Shown piece after piece: positions 45,019 through 54,919 of a stretch of DNA of 64,000 bases. Below the pieces are notes generated by a model that saw only the letters and a list, made by a program, of their open reading frames with translations, made no database searches and was not told the origin of the DNA. A program made the position numbers and the translations under genes. Every line of letters begins with the position of its first letter. The first letter of the stretch is position 1. Source of the stretch: Hoeflea sp038900095 (GTDB lineage: Bacteria; Pseudomonadota; Alphaproteobacteria; Rhizobiales; Rhizobiaceae); the NCBI RefSeq assembly GCF_038900095.1, contig NZ_JBBMQQ010000001.1, forward strand, positions 930,001-994,000, in the 5' to 3' direction.

Positions 45019-45134
45019 GTCTGAAGAAAAATTTGCTGCCTCGCCGACATTGGTCAACGATTTGACATAGGACAAGGAAACGCCGGTTCAGCCCGTGCGA
45101 CCATATGACTGCCTTTGATTATTTGATTTTCGGG

Positions 45135-45163
45135 TTGACGAAGGCGGCGATGTTTCGCATCTT
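45135..45163 (+). promoter_or_regulatory. probable hemA promoter
   Basis: TTGACG (45135-45140) and CATCTT (45158-45163) are separated by 17 bases and end 25 bases before the hemA ATG. The -35 match is strong; the -10 is of the relaxed type common in alphaproteobacteria. Confidence 0.5.
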
Positions 45164-45188
45164 GGAAGTGACACATAGGAATAATACA

Positions 45189-46406
45189 ATGGATTTTGAA
45201 GCGTTCTTCGAAGACAAGCTTGGTGGCCTGCACAAGGCGGGCAACTACCGGGTGTTTGCCGATATCGAACGTAAGGCCGGCGGTTTTCCGCGGGCAACCC
45301 GTTATCGCGCCGATGGTTCTACGCAGGACGTAACTGTCTGGTGTTCCAACGATTATCTGGGCATGGGTCAAAATCCACTGGTCACCGAAGCGATGAAAGA
45401 AGCCATTGATCGCTGTGGCGCAGGCGCTGGCGGGACCCGCAACATTTCCGGCACGAATCACTACCATGTGCTTCTGGAAAACGAACTGGCCGATCTGCAC
45501 GGCAAGGAAGACGCCCTGATTTTCACGTCAGGCTACGTTTCCAACTGGGCAGCGCTGGGGACACTGGCAGGGAAAATTCCCGGCCTGATCGTCTATTCAG
45601 ATGCGCTCAACCACGCCTCGATGATCGAGGGCATTCGCCACTCGCGTTGCGAGAAGCGGGTCTTCAAGCACAATGACCCGGAAGACCTGCGCCGGCTGAT
45701 GGCCCTGGACGATCCGGCTGCGCCGAAAATGGTGGCATTCGAGAGCGTCTACTCGATGGACGGCGACGTGGCCCCGATCGCGGCGCTGTGCGATGTGGCC
45801 GACGAATTCGGCGCTATGACCTATCTCGATGAAGTTCATGCGGTTGGGATGTACGGCCCGCGCGGCGGCGGCATCGCCGAGCGCGAAGGCATCATGGATC
45901 GCCTGACCGTGATCGAAGGCACGCTCGGCAAGGCCTTTGGCGTGATGGGTGGTTACATTACCGGATCGCGCCACTTGTGCGATTTCGTGCGCAGCTTCGC
46001 ATCCGGCTTCATCTTCACCACAGCGCTTCCGCCTGCGCTCGCCGCAGGTGCCGCAGCCTCGATCCGCCACCTCAAGGCAAGCCAGCTGGAACGCCGGCGG
46101 CATCAGGATGCGGTCGCCAAAGTGCGACGCGCGCTTGACGCACATGGCATTCCGCACATGGAAAACCCGAGCCATATCGTGCCGGTTATGGTGGGCAACG
46201 CGTCGAAGTGCAAATGGATTTCCGACGTGATGATGGATAACCACGGCATTTACGTGCAGCCGATCAACTACCCGACGGTGCCGGTGAAGACCGAGCGTCT
46301 GCGGATCACGCCGACGCCGATGCACAGCGATGCGGACATCAAGCATCTTGCAGGTGCGCTGAGCGAGCTGTGGTCGCAATGCGCTCTGGCGCGGGCGGTC
46401 GCATAG
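45189..46406 (+). CDS. hemA: 5-aminolevulinate synthase
   Basis: A 405-residue PLP enzyme that condenses glycine and succinyl-CoA to 5-aminolevulinate, the committed step of heme synthesis by the C4 pathway of alphaproteobacteria. The PLP lysine is K248 in GTLGKAFGVMGGY, the same number as in Rhodobacter ALAS. VTVWCSNDYLGMGQNPLV and GTNHYHVLLENELADLHGK are further family marks. ATG 45189 with AGGA upstream gives the standard length; the in-frame ATG at 45105 adds 28 non-conserved residues. It is convergent with an ArsR-family regulator of the heme/persulfide-sensing class. Confidence 0.96.
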   Translation: MDFEAFFEDKLGGLHKAGNYRVFADIERKAGGFPRATRYRADGSTQDVTVWCSNDYLGMGQNPLVTEAMKEAIDRCGAGAGGTRNISGTNHYHVLLENELADLHGKEDALIFTSGYVSNWAALGTLAGKIPGLIVYSDALNHASMIEGIRHSRCEKRVFKHNDPEDLRRLMALDDPAAPKMVAFESVYSMDGDVAPIAALCDVADEFGAMTYLDEVHAVGMYGPRGGGIAEREGIMDRLTVIEGTLGKAFGVMGGYITGSRHLCDFVRSFASGFIFTTALPPALAAGAAASIRHLKASQLERRRHQDAVAKVRRALDAHGIPHMENPSHIVPVMVGNASKCKWISDVMMDNHGIYVQPINYPTVPVKTERLRITPTPMHSDADIKHLAGALSELWSQCALARAVA

Positions 46407-46596
46407 GCTGACCGCCGCCTGAAGCCTTGAACCCGGATTCTGCCTTTTTGAAATGAATGCATTTTGCGAACCTGGTCAGTGATGCTGATCAGGTTCGTTT
46501 CGTTTCGATGGCAGGTAATTGACGGGCCTGGTGACAATCGATCTGGCAACGATGACCCGGTATATGTCCGCCGGATTGCGATATCCCGGAAGTCGG

Positions 46597-46929
46597 TCAG
46601 CCGGTCTGGTCGGCCTCGTCCCGCACAGGGGCGCAAAACAGCGAATACAGCGTTCCGATGACTGACGAGACCTCGTGATTGAGGATCGAATAATAGATCA
46701 TCCGGCCTTCGCGCCGGGTGTCGACAAGGCCGTCGAGACGCAGCCGAGCCAGCTGCTGCGATACCGCGGCCTGTGGCATGGCGAGAATTTCCTCAAGCTC
46801 GGAAACCGACTTCTCGCCTTCAGACAGGATGCAAAGAATCATCAGCCGGGTCTCGTGGCTGAGCGATTTCAGCAGGTCGCTGGCCTTGCGCGCCTGAACA
46901 AGCAGGAGGTTCATTTCTTCCTGGTTCAT
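46597..46929 (-). CDS. ArsR/SmtB-family regulator of the SqrR/BigR (dithiol persulfide sensor) type
   Basis: A 110-residue winged-helix repressor. The recognition region is MPQAAVSQQLARLRLDGLVD followed by the wing TRREGRMIYYSI. With ATG 46929 the cysteines are C33 (LMILCILSEGEKSV) and C99 (LYSLFCAPV), 66 residues apart, the same spacing as the redox pair of SqrR and BigR, which form a di-, tri- or tetrasulfide bridge in response to reactive sulfur. Classic arsenic or zinc ligand motifs are absent. ATG 46956 (MTLPQIKTN) is an alternative start. No sulfide-oxidation gene is adjacent; the target regulon is unknown. Confidence 0.85.
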   Translation of the reverse strand: MNQEEMNLLLVQARKASDLLKSLSHETRLMILCILSEGEKSVSELEEILAMPQAAVSQQLARLRLDGLVDTRREGRMIYYSILNHEVSSVIGTLYSLFCAPVRDEADQTG

Positions 46930-46956
46930 ATTGGTCTTGATCTGAGGCAATGTCAT

Positions 46957-47327
46957 GTGATGCGAGCTCGATGGATGATGAACAGTATATAGTGCATATG
47001 CCATCTGGAAAAGGGCGTTGCTGGCAGGTAGCCGGAGTGTCTTGCCAGCAGGACGTTGGCCTCGCGCGACAAATGCAATTTCCAAGATGCATATTCTTCC
47101 TAGCTTAATTGCACAACGCATTGCAACAATCAGGGTCAATTTCCTCCCGTTGGCTTCGGGCAGGGCTTCAATTCCGCTGTCATGGATGGAAAATCCTTGC
47201 CCGGAGCCATGCTCCGGTCCTACTCTGACAAGAAAAATCTGCCGTATCTGCACGATCAATGCGACCGGCGGCAGCGGAGACCGGAGATTTCACATTTGCC
47301 CGTTTTGCTTCGGGCGCGGGAGGTTCC
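46957..47327. promoter_or_regulatory. divergent region between the ArsR regulator and the alpha-2-macroglobulin gene
   Basis: This 371-base gap holds outward promoters for both genes. It contains an AT-rich imperfect palindrome near 46985-47000 (TATATAGTGCATATG), which is a candidate autoregulatory site, and an eight-base inverted repeat TGCTGGCA/TGCCAGCA (47019-47026 with 47043-47050). No gene is supported. Confidence 0.4.
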
Positions 47328-50300
47328 ATGTTTGCACTCAACCGCATGCTTGTCTGTCTTTTGATGCTGGTCCTGCCAGCAACAGCGATGGCGCAGGACG
47401 GATCACGGCGCATCGAAACCACTGAAAATGCAGATTACTTCGGCTTCGATTTGCGAACGGTGCAGAATATCGGCCTGGAAGAATGCAAGGCCGAGTGCCT
47501 TGGTGACCGGCAATGCAAGGCGTTCACCTACAACGTCAAGGCCGGCTGGTGCTTTCTCAAGTCGGACTACAACACCATAAACCCGTTTGCCGGAGCGGTT
47601 GCGGGCAGGGTGGTTGCGGCAGGCGGGGAACCCGATCTCGGTGCAGCCCCCGATCTCGACTTTGTCGCTGCATCGTTGCTCGACGAGGCACGCGCCTACC
47701 GCGAGCGGACACTTGCGCGCTACAGCGGCAGCGGTGCGGGCGTAACCAGCCTGATGCGGCAGGGCGAAGCCTCGATCGCGGCAGGTGACATGGAAAGCGC
47801 CGTGCGCAACTACGCCATGGCGGTGGCCACGGCGCCCGAACGCAGCGATCTCTGGGCGGAATTGTCACGCGCTGCACTCGCCTATACGCCCAAGGATGCC
47901 AATCTGCGGCGCAGCCTTCTCTCGGTTTCCGTTTCTTCTGCCATCAACGCCTATCAGACATCGCGGAGCCTTTCGGCACGTGCAGATTCGCTTGCGGTCC
48001 TGGCCGAAGCATTCACAGGCGTCAAAAACTGGCGTCCGGCACTGTCTGCCTACCGGGCAAGCCTTGATCTCCGCGAAGTTCCGGCTCTCCGCGCAGCATA
48101 CACACAATTGCGGGCAACACACGGTTTCCGGGTTGTCGACAACACGGTTGACGCGGACAGCGAAACGCCGCGGGTTTGCGTCCAGTTTTCCGAAGATCTC
48201 GTCAAAAGCCAGGACTATTCCGGATTCGTGAATATCGATGGTGCGAACGACGTTGCCATTGATACAGACACCCGCCAGATTTGCGTCAACGGGCTGGAGC
48301 ACGGCCAACGCTACCGCCTGGTGTTGCGCCAGGGGCTGCCCTCATCCGTGGGTGAAGTGCTGGAAGCTCCGGTGGAGCTGTCGGTCTATGTGCGCGACCG
48401 CTCACCGGCGGCCCGGTTTACGGGCTCGAATTTTGTGCTTCCGGCAAAATCGCGGCTTGGCATTCCACTGATTACCATCAATGCGCCATCGGCGGATCTC
48501 AAACTGTTCCGCGTCGGCGACCGGGCACTGTCGCAAATCATAACCCGGTCGGACTTTCTCAGGCAGCTCAACAGCTATTCGATCGATTCGATCGTGCAGG
48601 ATCTCGGCGCCTCGATCTGGGACGGTTCAATCGAGATTGACAGCGAGCCAAACCGGGACGTGACAACCAGCATCCCGGTCGACACGCTGCTGCCCGAACG
48701 CCAGCCCGGCGTATATGTGCTGACCGCCACACCGTTCGGAGACAAGAGCGAAAACTGGGATTCGCGCGCCACGCAATGGTTCGTGATCTCCGATATCGGG
48801 ATGAGCACCTTTGCGGGCGAAGACGGGTTGTCGGTGTTCTTGCGCTCGCTCGACACGGCCACACCACTTGGCTCGGTTGCGCTGACCCTGCTTGCCCGCA
48901 ACAACGAGATCCTTGGCGAGGCCGTCACAGATGACGATGGCCGGGCCACGTTCCAGCCGGGGCTTATTCGGGGACAGGCGGGACTTGCGCCGGCGGCCCT
49001 GCTTGCCAAGGGACCGGGTGGCGATTTTGTCTTTCTCGACCTGACGCGTGGCGGCTTTGACCTGTCCGATCGCGGTGTTGCCGGGCGTTCGTCGCCGGGC
49101 GGTGTCGATGTCATGGCATGGACCGAGCGCGGCATCTACCGCGCTGGCGAGACCGTACACCTTTCAGCGCTGGCCAGAAACGACAAGGCAGAAGCGCTCA
49201 CCGGTCTGCCGCTGACACTGATCCTGCAACGCCCCGATGGCGTCGAGGACCGGCGCGTGGTCTCCGATGGTGCTGCCCTTGGCGGCCACGCACTGGCGCT
49301 GGCGTTGCCGGAGAACGCCATGCAGGGCAGCTGGCGCGCGGCGCTGCACACCGATCCGAAGCGTCCGGCGGTGGCAGAGGTTTCATTCCTGGTCGAGGAC
49401 TTCCAGCCGGACCGGATCGAGATCGAACTCGATGCCGGAAATGCCGAGGTGAGCCCGGCCGCACCGGCCAACATTGCGGTAACCGGCCGCTATCTCTATG
49501 GCGCGCCTGCCGGCGGGCTCGCCACCGAGGGCGAAATCGTGCTCAGCCGCACCCGGAACCTCGACGGATACAAGGGATTTGAATTCGGCCTGGCCGACGA
49601 GGAATTCGAGAACTCCCGGATCCTGCTCGACAATTTGCCGCCGCTCGACCAATCCGGCGAGGCCGTGGTTGAGATCGACGTTGGCGCGTTGCCGGACACG
49701 ACCCAGTTCCTGACCGCGAAAGTCACGATCCGTGCGTCCGAAGGCGGTGGCCGTGCGGTGGAACGCTCGGTCGACCTCAAGGTCGCTACCGAGGGGCCGC
49801 GTATCGGCATCAAGCCATTGTTTGAAGATCACCAGGTTCCGGAAGACAGCGAGGCCGGTTTCCAGCTGATCGCAGTGGATGCAGCCGGGTCACGCATCGC
49901 CATGCCCGGTGCCTCATGGTCGCTGGTCAAGGTTGAACGGAATTACCAATGGTACCGGCAGGGAAATTCCTGGAACTATGAAGTCGTTGATTTCACCACA
50001 GAAATAGCAGATGGCGAAATCGATATCGCCAGCGATGCACCGGCATCGATCTCTGCCAATGTCGATTGGGGCCGCTACCGCCTTGACGTGACGGGAGCGG
50101 ACGGGATCGAAACCAGCGTGCTGTTTGATGCCGGCTGGTATGTCGAGGCCAAATCGATCGAAACCCCGGACGGTCTGGAAATCGCGCTGGACAAGGACCG
50201 GTACGAGGTCGGTGAAACAGCACAGTTGCGGATATCGCCGCGCTTTGCAGGCGAGGCGTTGATCACGGTCGGCTCGGAGCGGCTGATTGAAACGGTGACC

Positions 50301-52781
50301 GCCTCGGTGGGTGCGGATGGCACGACCATCGACCTACCGGTGACCGAGGAATGGGGTGCCGGCGCCTATGTCACCGCGACACTTTACCGTCCGGGCGAAG
50401 CAGAATCACGCATGCCGAGACGCGCCATCGGGGTGAAATGGCTGACGGTGGATCCGGGCAGCCGGCAATTGCCGGTTACGCTCGATCTGCCTGAGCAGAC
50501 GACACCGCGCGGGGCGTTTACGGTTCCGGTCAAGATTGCCGGCCTGACGCCGGGGGAGGACGCTTTCGTCTTAGTATCCGCGGTCGATGTCGGCATTCTC
50601 AACCTGACCCGGCACAAGGTTGCCGATCCCGAGGCCTGGTATTTCGGCCAACGTGCGCTGGGGCTTGAAATCCGCGACCTCTATGGCCGCCTGATTGACG
50701 GCTCGGCAGGCGTGACCGGACGGATCCGCTCGGGTGGCGACGGCGCCATGATTCGGTCCGAAGGCAGCCCGCCGCGCGAGAAGCTGGTGGCTTTCTTCGA
50801 AGGCCCGGTCCAGGTCGCATCCGACGGCACGGCCAGCGTGACGTTCGACATGCCTCAGTTCAACGGGACGGTGCGGGTCAATGCGGTTGCCTGGAGCGCA
50901 AGCTCGCTGGGCCACGCGACACGCGACGTGATCGTGCGCGATCCGGTTGTCATCACCGCGAGCCTGCCGCAATTCCTTGCACCGGGTGACCGCTCTCAGG
51001 TTCTCATCGAACTGGCCAACACCGATGGTCCGGCGGGTGAGTATGGTGTGGAGCTGTTCACCGCGTCCGGCAGGGTGCAGGGCGGCAACGGCCTGCGCCA
51101 GACGCTCAACCTGCCCGCAGGGGCACGCAGCAGCCTCGTGATGCCGCTCGAGGGACTTGCAAGCGGTGCCGACACGCTGACAATCGCGATTTCAGGACCG
51201 GACGGGCTGTCGCTTGCGCGCGAGGAGTCCATTACCGTGCGGCCCGGCGCCATGCCGGTAACCACCAAACGCGTTGTCAGCCTTTCGGGTGGTGGCGGCA
51301 CGCTGCGCATCGATGGTGAATTGCTTGCCGACAGTCTGCTGGACGGCGCGTCCGTGACCGTCGGCGTGACCCGAAATGCGGCGTTCGACGTGGCGTCGTT
51401 GCTGATGGCGCTTGACCGCTATCCCTATGGCTGCGCGGAACAAACCGCCAGCCGGGCGTTGCCGCTTCTGTATCTGAGCGAGCTTGGCGATCCGGCCGGC
51501 GGCGATGATGCGCAGACAATCTCCAAGCGGATCAATGACGCGATCACGCGGCTTGTCGCCTACCAGTCGGCGTCGGGCAGTTTCGGGCTTTGGGGGCCGG
51601 GATCGGGCGATCTCTGGCTTGATGCCTATGTCACCGATTTCCTCACACGGGCCATGGAGAAGGGCTTCTCGGTTCCGCCTGTGGCAAGCCGGCTGGCGCT
51701 CGACAACCTGCAGAACACGCTGGCCTACACCACGGATGTCCGCTCGGACGGCAGCTCCATTGCCTATGCGCTGTATGTGCTTGCGCGCAATCGCAAGGCG
51801 GCGGCGACCGACCTGCGGTATTATTCGGACAGCCAGATCGACGCCTTCGACCAGCCGCTGGCGCGGGCGCAGATCGGGGCGGCACTTTCGCTCTATGGTG
51901 ACGCGCAACGGGCGGCGGAAAGTTTCCGCTCGGCCTTTGAACATGCCCGCTCGACCGCAACCCTGATCGGCGCGCGCAACGACTACGGCTCGGCGCTGCG
52001 GGACGGGGCGGCAATGCTGGCGCTGTCTGCGGAATCGACGCCTACACCGGGCATCGTGCCGGAACTGATCCGCTTTGTCGCTGACGCCAAGACCGCGCGG
52101 CAATCCACCAGCACTCAGGAAAATGCCTGGATGGTGCTGGCCGCGCGGGCGATTTCCGCAGGCAACCGGTCGATCTCGGTCAATGTCAACGGGCAGGCAT
52201 TCGCCGGGGCCTACGAGACCCGGATGAGCGGCGAGGCGATCCGGGACAATCCGCTGACCATCGTCAACCAGGGCGAAGAACCTGTCGACGCAGTGGTGAC
52301 GACGATAGCGGCTCCGGCGCAACCCTTGAGCGCCGGCGGCACCGGCTTCCAGATCAGCCGCAGCTACTACACGCTCGACGGTCAGCCCGCATCGATATCC
52401 TCGGTCAGGCAGAACGAGCGTTACCTGGTGGTGTTGCAGATGCGTGAAGCCAATGCATGGCCGTCGCGGGTGGTTGTCACCGACCTGCTGCCTGCCGGTT
52501 TTGTCATCGACAATCCGCGGCTGGTGGACAGCGCCGAACTCGCCAACTTCCCCTGGCTTGGCGAGGTTTCAGCCAGTCACGCCGAGTTCCGCAGTGACCG
52601 CTTCATGGCTGCGTTCGACCGCGGGGCCACGTCCAACCGTGATTTTGTCGCGGCCTATGTGGTGCGTGCGGTGACGCCGGGAATCTACACCCATCCGGCC
52701 GCTGTCGTTGAGGACATGTACCGCCCCGAACTCGCGGCCCGCACGGCGTCCGGGTTCATGGAGGTGCTTGGCGCGCCATGA
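47328..52781 (+). CDS. bacterial alpha-2-macroglobulin with N-terminal Apple/PAN and TPR-like parts
   Basis: A 1,817-residue periplasmic protein. A signal peptide (residues 1-22, ending PATAMA-QDG) is followed by an Apple/PAN-like module (about 37-80, cysteines 53, 57, 63, 75), a TPR-like stretch (about 140-185), MG domains, and a C-terminal thioester half with YPYGC1369AEQ, the intact C-x-E-Q thioester. Bacterial alpha-2-macroglobulins trap proteases and are thought to protect the periplasm when the envelope is breached. Unlike E. coli YfhM there is no lipobox, so it is probably soluble. GGGAGG precedes ATG. Its stop overlaps pbpC, the classic yfhM-pbpC pairing. Confidence 0.93.
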   Translation: MFALNRMLVCLLMLVLPATAMAQDGSRRIETTENADYFGFDLRTVQNIGLEECKAECLGDRQCKAFTYNVKAGWCFLKSDYNTINPFAGAVAGRVVAAGGEPDLGAAPDLDFVAASLLDEARAYRERTLARYSGSGAGVTSLMRQGEASIAAGDMESAVRNYAMAVATAPERSDLWAELSRAALAYTPKDANLRRSLLSVSVSSAINAYQTSRSLSARADSLAVLAEAFTGVKNWRPALSAYRASLDLREVPALRAAYTQLRATHGFRVVDNTVDADSETPRVCVQFSEDLVKSQDYSGFVNIDGANDVAIDTDTRQICVNGLEHGQRYRLVLRQGLPSSVGEVLEAPVELSVYVRDRSPAARFTGSNFVLPAKSRLGIPLITINAPSADLKLFRVGDRALSQIITRSDFLRQLNSYSIDSIVQDLGASIWDGSIEIDSEPNRDVTTSIPVDTLLPERQPGVYVLTATPFGDKSENWDSRATQWFVISDIGMSTFAGEDGLSVFLRSLDTATPLGSVALTLLARNNEILGEAVTDDDGRATFQPGLIRGQAGLAPAALLAKGPGGDFVFLDLTRGGFDLSDRGVAGRSSPGGVDVMAWTERGIYRAGETVHLSALARNDKAEALTGLPLTLILQRPDGVEDRRVVSDGAALGGHALALALPENAMQGSWRAALHTDPKRPAVAEVSFLVEDFQPDRIEIELDAGNAEVSPAAPANIAVTGRYLYGAPAGGLATEGEIVLSRTRNLDGYKGFEFGLADEEFENSRILLDNLPPLDQSGEAVVEIDVGALPDTTQFLTAKVTIRASEGGGRAVERSVDLKVATEGPRIGIKPLFEDHQVPEDSEAGFQLIAVDAAGSRIAMPGASWSLVKVERNYQWYRQGNSWNYEVVDFTTEIADGEIDIASDAPASISANVDWGRYRLDVTGADGIETSVLFDAGWYVEAKSIETPDGLEIALDKDRYEVGETAQLRISPRFAGEALITVGSERLIETVTASVGADGTTIDLPVTEEWGAGAYVTATLYRPGEAESRMPRRAIGVKWLTVDPGSRQLPVTLDLPEQTTPRGAFTVPVKIAGLTPGEDAFVLVSAVDVGILNLTRHKVADPEAWYFGQRALGLEIRDLYGRLIDGSAGVTGRIRSGGDGAMIRSEGSPPREKLVAFFEGPVQVASDGTASVTFDMPQFNGTVRVNAVAWSASSLGHATRDVIVRDPVVITASLPQFLAPGDRSQVLIELANTDGPAGEYGVELFTASGRVQGGNGLRQTLNLPAGARSSLVMPLEGLASGADTLTIAISGPDGLSLAREESITVRPGAMPVTTKRVVSLSGGGGTLRIDGELLADSLLDGASVTVGVTRNAAFDVASLLMALDRYPYGCAEQTASRALPLLYLSELGDPAGGDDAQTISKRINDAITRLVAYQSASGSFGLWGPGSGDLWLDAYVTDFLTRAMEKGFSVPPVASRLALDNLQNTLAYTTDVRSDGSSIAYALYVLARNRKAAATDLRYYSDSQIDAFDQPLARAQIGAALSLYGDAQRAAESFRSAFEHARSTATLIGARNDYGSALRDGAAMLALSAESTPTPGIVPELIRFVADAKTARQSTSTQENAWMVLAARAISAGNRSISVNVNGQAFAGAYETRMSGEAIRDNPLTIVNQGEEPVDAVVTTIAAPAQPLSAGGTGFQISRSYYTLDGQPASISSVRQNERYLVVLQMREANAWPSRVVVTDLLPAGFVIDNPRLVDSAELANFPWLGEVSASHAEFRSDRFMAAFDRGATSNRDFVAAYVVRAVTPGIYTHPAAVVEDMYRPELAARTASGFMEVLGAP

Positions 52782-54889
52782 CGATGTCGCGGCGCACCCG
52801 GCTGTGGCGTCTGGCGGCCGGCGGTCTGGGTGGCTTCGTCCTGATAGCCGGGCTGGTTGTGTTTGGCCTGGAGCGGGCTGACCGGGCCTATCCGCCCCCC
52901 TTGGATATGGCTGCCGAAGTGTCGCGCGAGGTTCTGGACCGCAACGGGAAGCTGTTGCGCGCCTACACCACGCCTGAAGGCGTCTGGCGGCTGCCGGTTA
53001 CACTCGATGCGGTCGATCCCGACTATATCAACATGCTGCTTGCCTATGAGGACCGGCGTTTCAGAACCCATTGGGGCGTCGACCCGGTGGCGCTGGTACG
53101 TGCCGCCGTGCAATTCGTTGTCAATGGCGGACGGATCGTCTCGGGCGGTTCGACCATCACCATGCAACTGGCGCGGCTGATCGAGCCCAGGGCCGAACGG
53201 TCGCTTTCGGCCAAGCTGAGGCAAATGGCCCGCGCGCTGCAGATCGAGCGACGGCTGGGCAAGGACGAGATCCTATCGCTGTACCTGACACTGGCCCCCT
53301 ATGGCGGTAACCTCGAGGGCATTCGGGCGGCGAGCCTTGCCTGGTTCGGGCGGGAACCGAGGAAGCTTAGCCTGTCTCAGGCGGCACTGCTGGTGGCCTT
53401 GCCGCAATCTCCCGAGGCCAGACGCCCTGACCGTCGGCGTGCGCAAGCGCTGTTGGCTCGAAACCGGGTGCTGGCCCGGATGAAGGATGCCGGGCTGATT
53501 CCCGAAAGCGAAATTGCCCGTGCCTCCGCAGCACAGGTTCCGGGCCGCCGCCTCGCCATGCCCGATCTCGCGGCCCACACGGCTGACCTGGCAATACGGC
53601 AGCGATCAGATGAGCAAACAACCACGTTGACCCTCGACTCCGATATCCAGCAACGGCTTGAAACGCTGGCGACGGAGACAGCGGGGCGCCTGGGCACCAG
53701 GCAATCGCTCGCCATGGTGCTGGCCGACGGCAGAACCGGCGAGGTTCTCGCCAGTGTCGGATCGACCGGACATCTCGATGCGGGCCGCGCAGGCGCCATC
53801 GACATGACCCATGCCGTTCGCTCGCCCGGGTCGACGCTCAAGCCCTTCATCTATGGTCTTGCCTTCGAGGACGCTTTGGTGGTGCCGGAAACGCTGATCG
53901 ACGATACGCCTGCCGATTTCTCGGGCTACCGGCCGCGGAATTTCGATCGCGGCTACATGGGCGAGGTCAGCATTCGCCAGGCGCTCCAGTTTTCGCTGAA
54001 CGTTCCGGCCGTGCGCCTGCTCGAGGCGGTCGGGCCACAACGGCTGCTGGCGCGGCTGCGGCGCGGCGGCACCCGGCTGGACCTGCCGCCCGGCGGTGCG
54101 CCAGGGCTGGCAATCGGTCTGGGCGGGGCCGGGATCAGCCTTCGCGACCTGGTGCAGCTCTACACCGCCTTCGTCAACAACGGCACGGCGCAATCGCTGA
54201 ACGACGGCACCGGCCCCGTTGCTCCGAAGCAGCTGGAGCAGCCGGTGTTGGCAGCGGACGCCAGTTGGCGCGTAGCCGAGATTCTCTCCGGCGTGAGCGC
54301 ACCACAGGGCGCGCCGCGTGTTGCCATCGCCTACAAGACCGGAACATCCTACGGCTACCGCGACGCCTGGGCTATCGGGTTCGACGGGCGGTATGTGCTG
54401 GGCGTCTGGGTGGGACGGCCAGACGCAGCGCCGGTTCCCGGCCTTTCCGGAATCGAGACTGCGGCGCCCTTGCTGTTCGAGGCGTTCGTACGCGCAGGGC
54501 TTGAGCGAGTAGATTTTCCCGCGCCTCCTGCCGGGCTGGTGGTGCGATCGCGCCGCAGCTTGCCCCATGCCTTGAAAAGGTACCGGGGCCGGGATGCAGC
54601 AATCAGCACTGTGGCGGATGGTTCGCTGCCGCCGCAGATCGTCTATCCGCCGCAAAATGCGCGCGTGGCGCTGGGTTCAGGCGGTTCCGGCCCGCTGATG
54701 CCGCTGGTGATCAAGCTGCAGGGCGGCGCGGGGCCTTACCGGCTGATAGCCAATGGACGGGCCTTGTCCAAACCGACGCGGCGACGGGTGTTGAACTGGA
54801 CGCCGGACAGTCCGGGCGCCTCGACACTGACGGTCATGGACGCGGAAGGCAGGGCCGCGAGCGTCAATGTCTTCATTGACGCCAATTGA
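52778..54889 (+). CDS. pbpC: penicillin-binding protein 1C
   Basis: A 703-residue bifunctional peptidoglycan synthase anchored by an N-terminal helix (about residues 8-30). The glycosyltransferase-51 domain has E91 in YEDRRFRTHWGVDP and GGSTITMQLARLIEP. The transpeptidase domain has S352-T-L-K, S406-L-N and K520-T-G. The C-terminal BiPBP_C domain begins near residue 620 (QIVYPPQNARVALG). It polymerises glycan strands in the periplasm; the physiological role of PbpC is thought to be linked to repair together with alpha-2-macroglobulin. Start overlaps the upstream stop (ATGA). Confidence 0.95.
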   Translation: MTMSRRTRLWRLAAGGLGGFVLIAGLVVFGLERADRAYPPPLDMAAEVSREVLDRNGKLLRAYTTPEGVWRLPVTLDAVDPDYINMLLAYEDRRFRTHWGVDPVALVRAAVQFVVNGGRIVSGGSTITMQLARLIEPRAERSLSAKLRQMARALQIERRLGKDEILSLYLTLAPYGGNLEGIRAASLAWFGREPRKLSLSQAALLVALPQSPEARRPDRRRAQALLARNRVLARMKDAGLIPESEIARASAAQVPGRRLAMPDLAAHTADLAIRQRSDEQTTTLTLDSDIQQRLETLATETAGRLGTRQSLAMVLADGRTGEVLASVGSTGHLDAGRAGAIDMTHAVRSPGSTLKPFIYGLAFEDALVVPETLIDDTPADFSGYRPRNFDRGYMGEVSIRQALQFSLNVPAVRLLEAVGPQRLLARLRRGGTRLDLPPGGAPGLAIGLGGAGISLRDLVQLYTAFVNNGTAQSLNDGTGPVAPKQLEQPVLAADASWRVAEILSGVSAPQGAPRVAIAYKTGTSYGYRDAWAIGFDGRYVLGVWVGRPDAAPVPGLSGIETAAPLLFEAFVRAGLERVDFPAPPAGLVVRSRRSLPHALKRYRGRDAAISTVADGSLPPQIVYPPQNARVALGSGGSGPLMPLVIKLQGGAGPYRLIANGRALSKPTRRRVLNWTPDSPGASTLTVMDAEGRAASVNVFIDAN

Positions 54890-54919
54890 CGAGGTTTTGG
54901 GATATCAGCCCGGGTTTCG

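Noticed and set aside
45105..45188. FNR/FixK-type box upstream of hemA
   Set aside because: TTGAT and TTTGAT occur near 45117-45130 but the second half ATCAA at the proper four-base spacing is missing.
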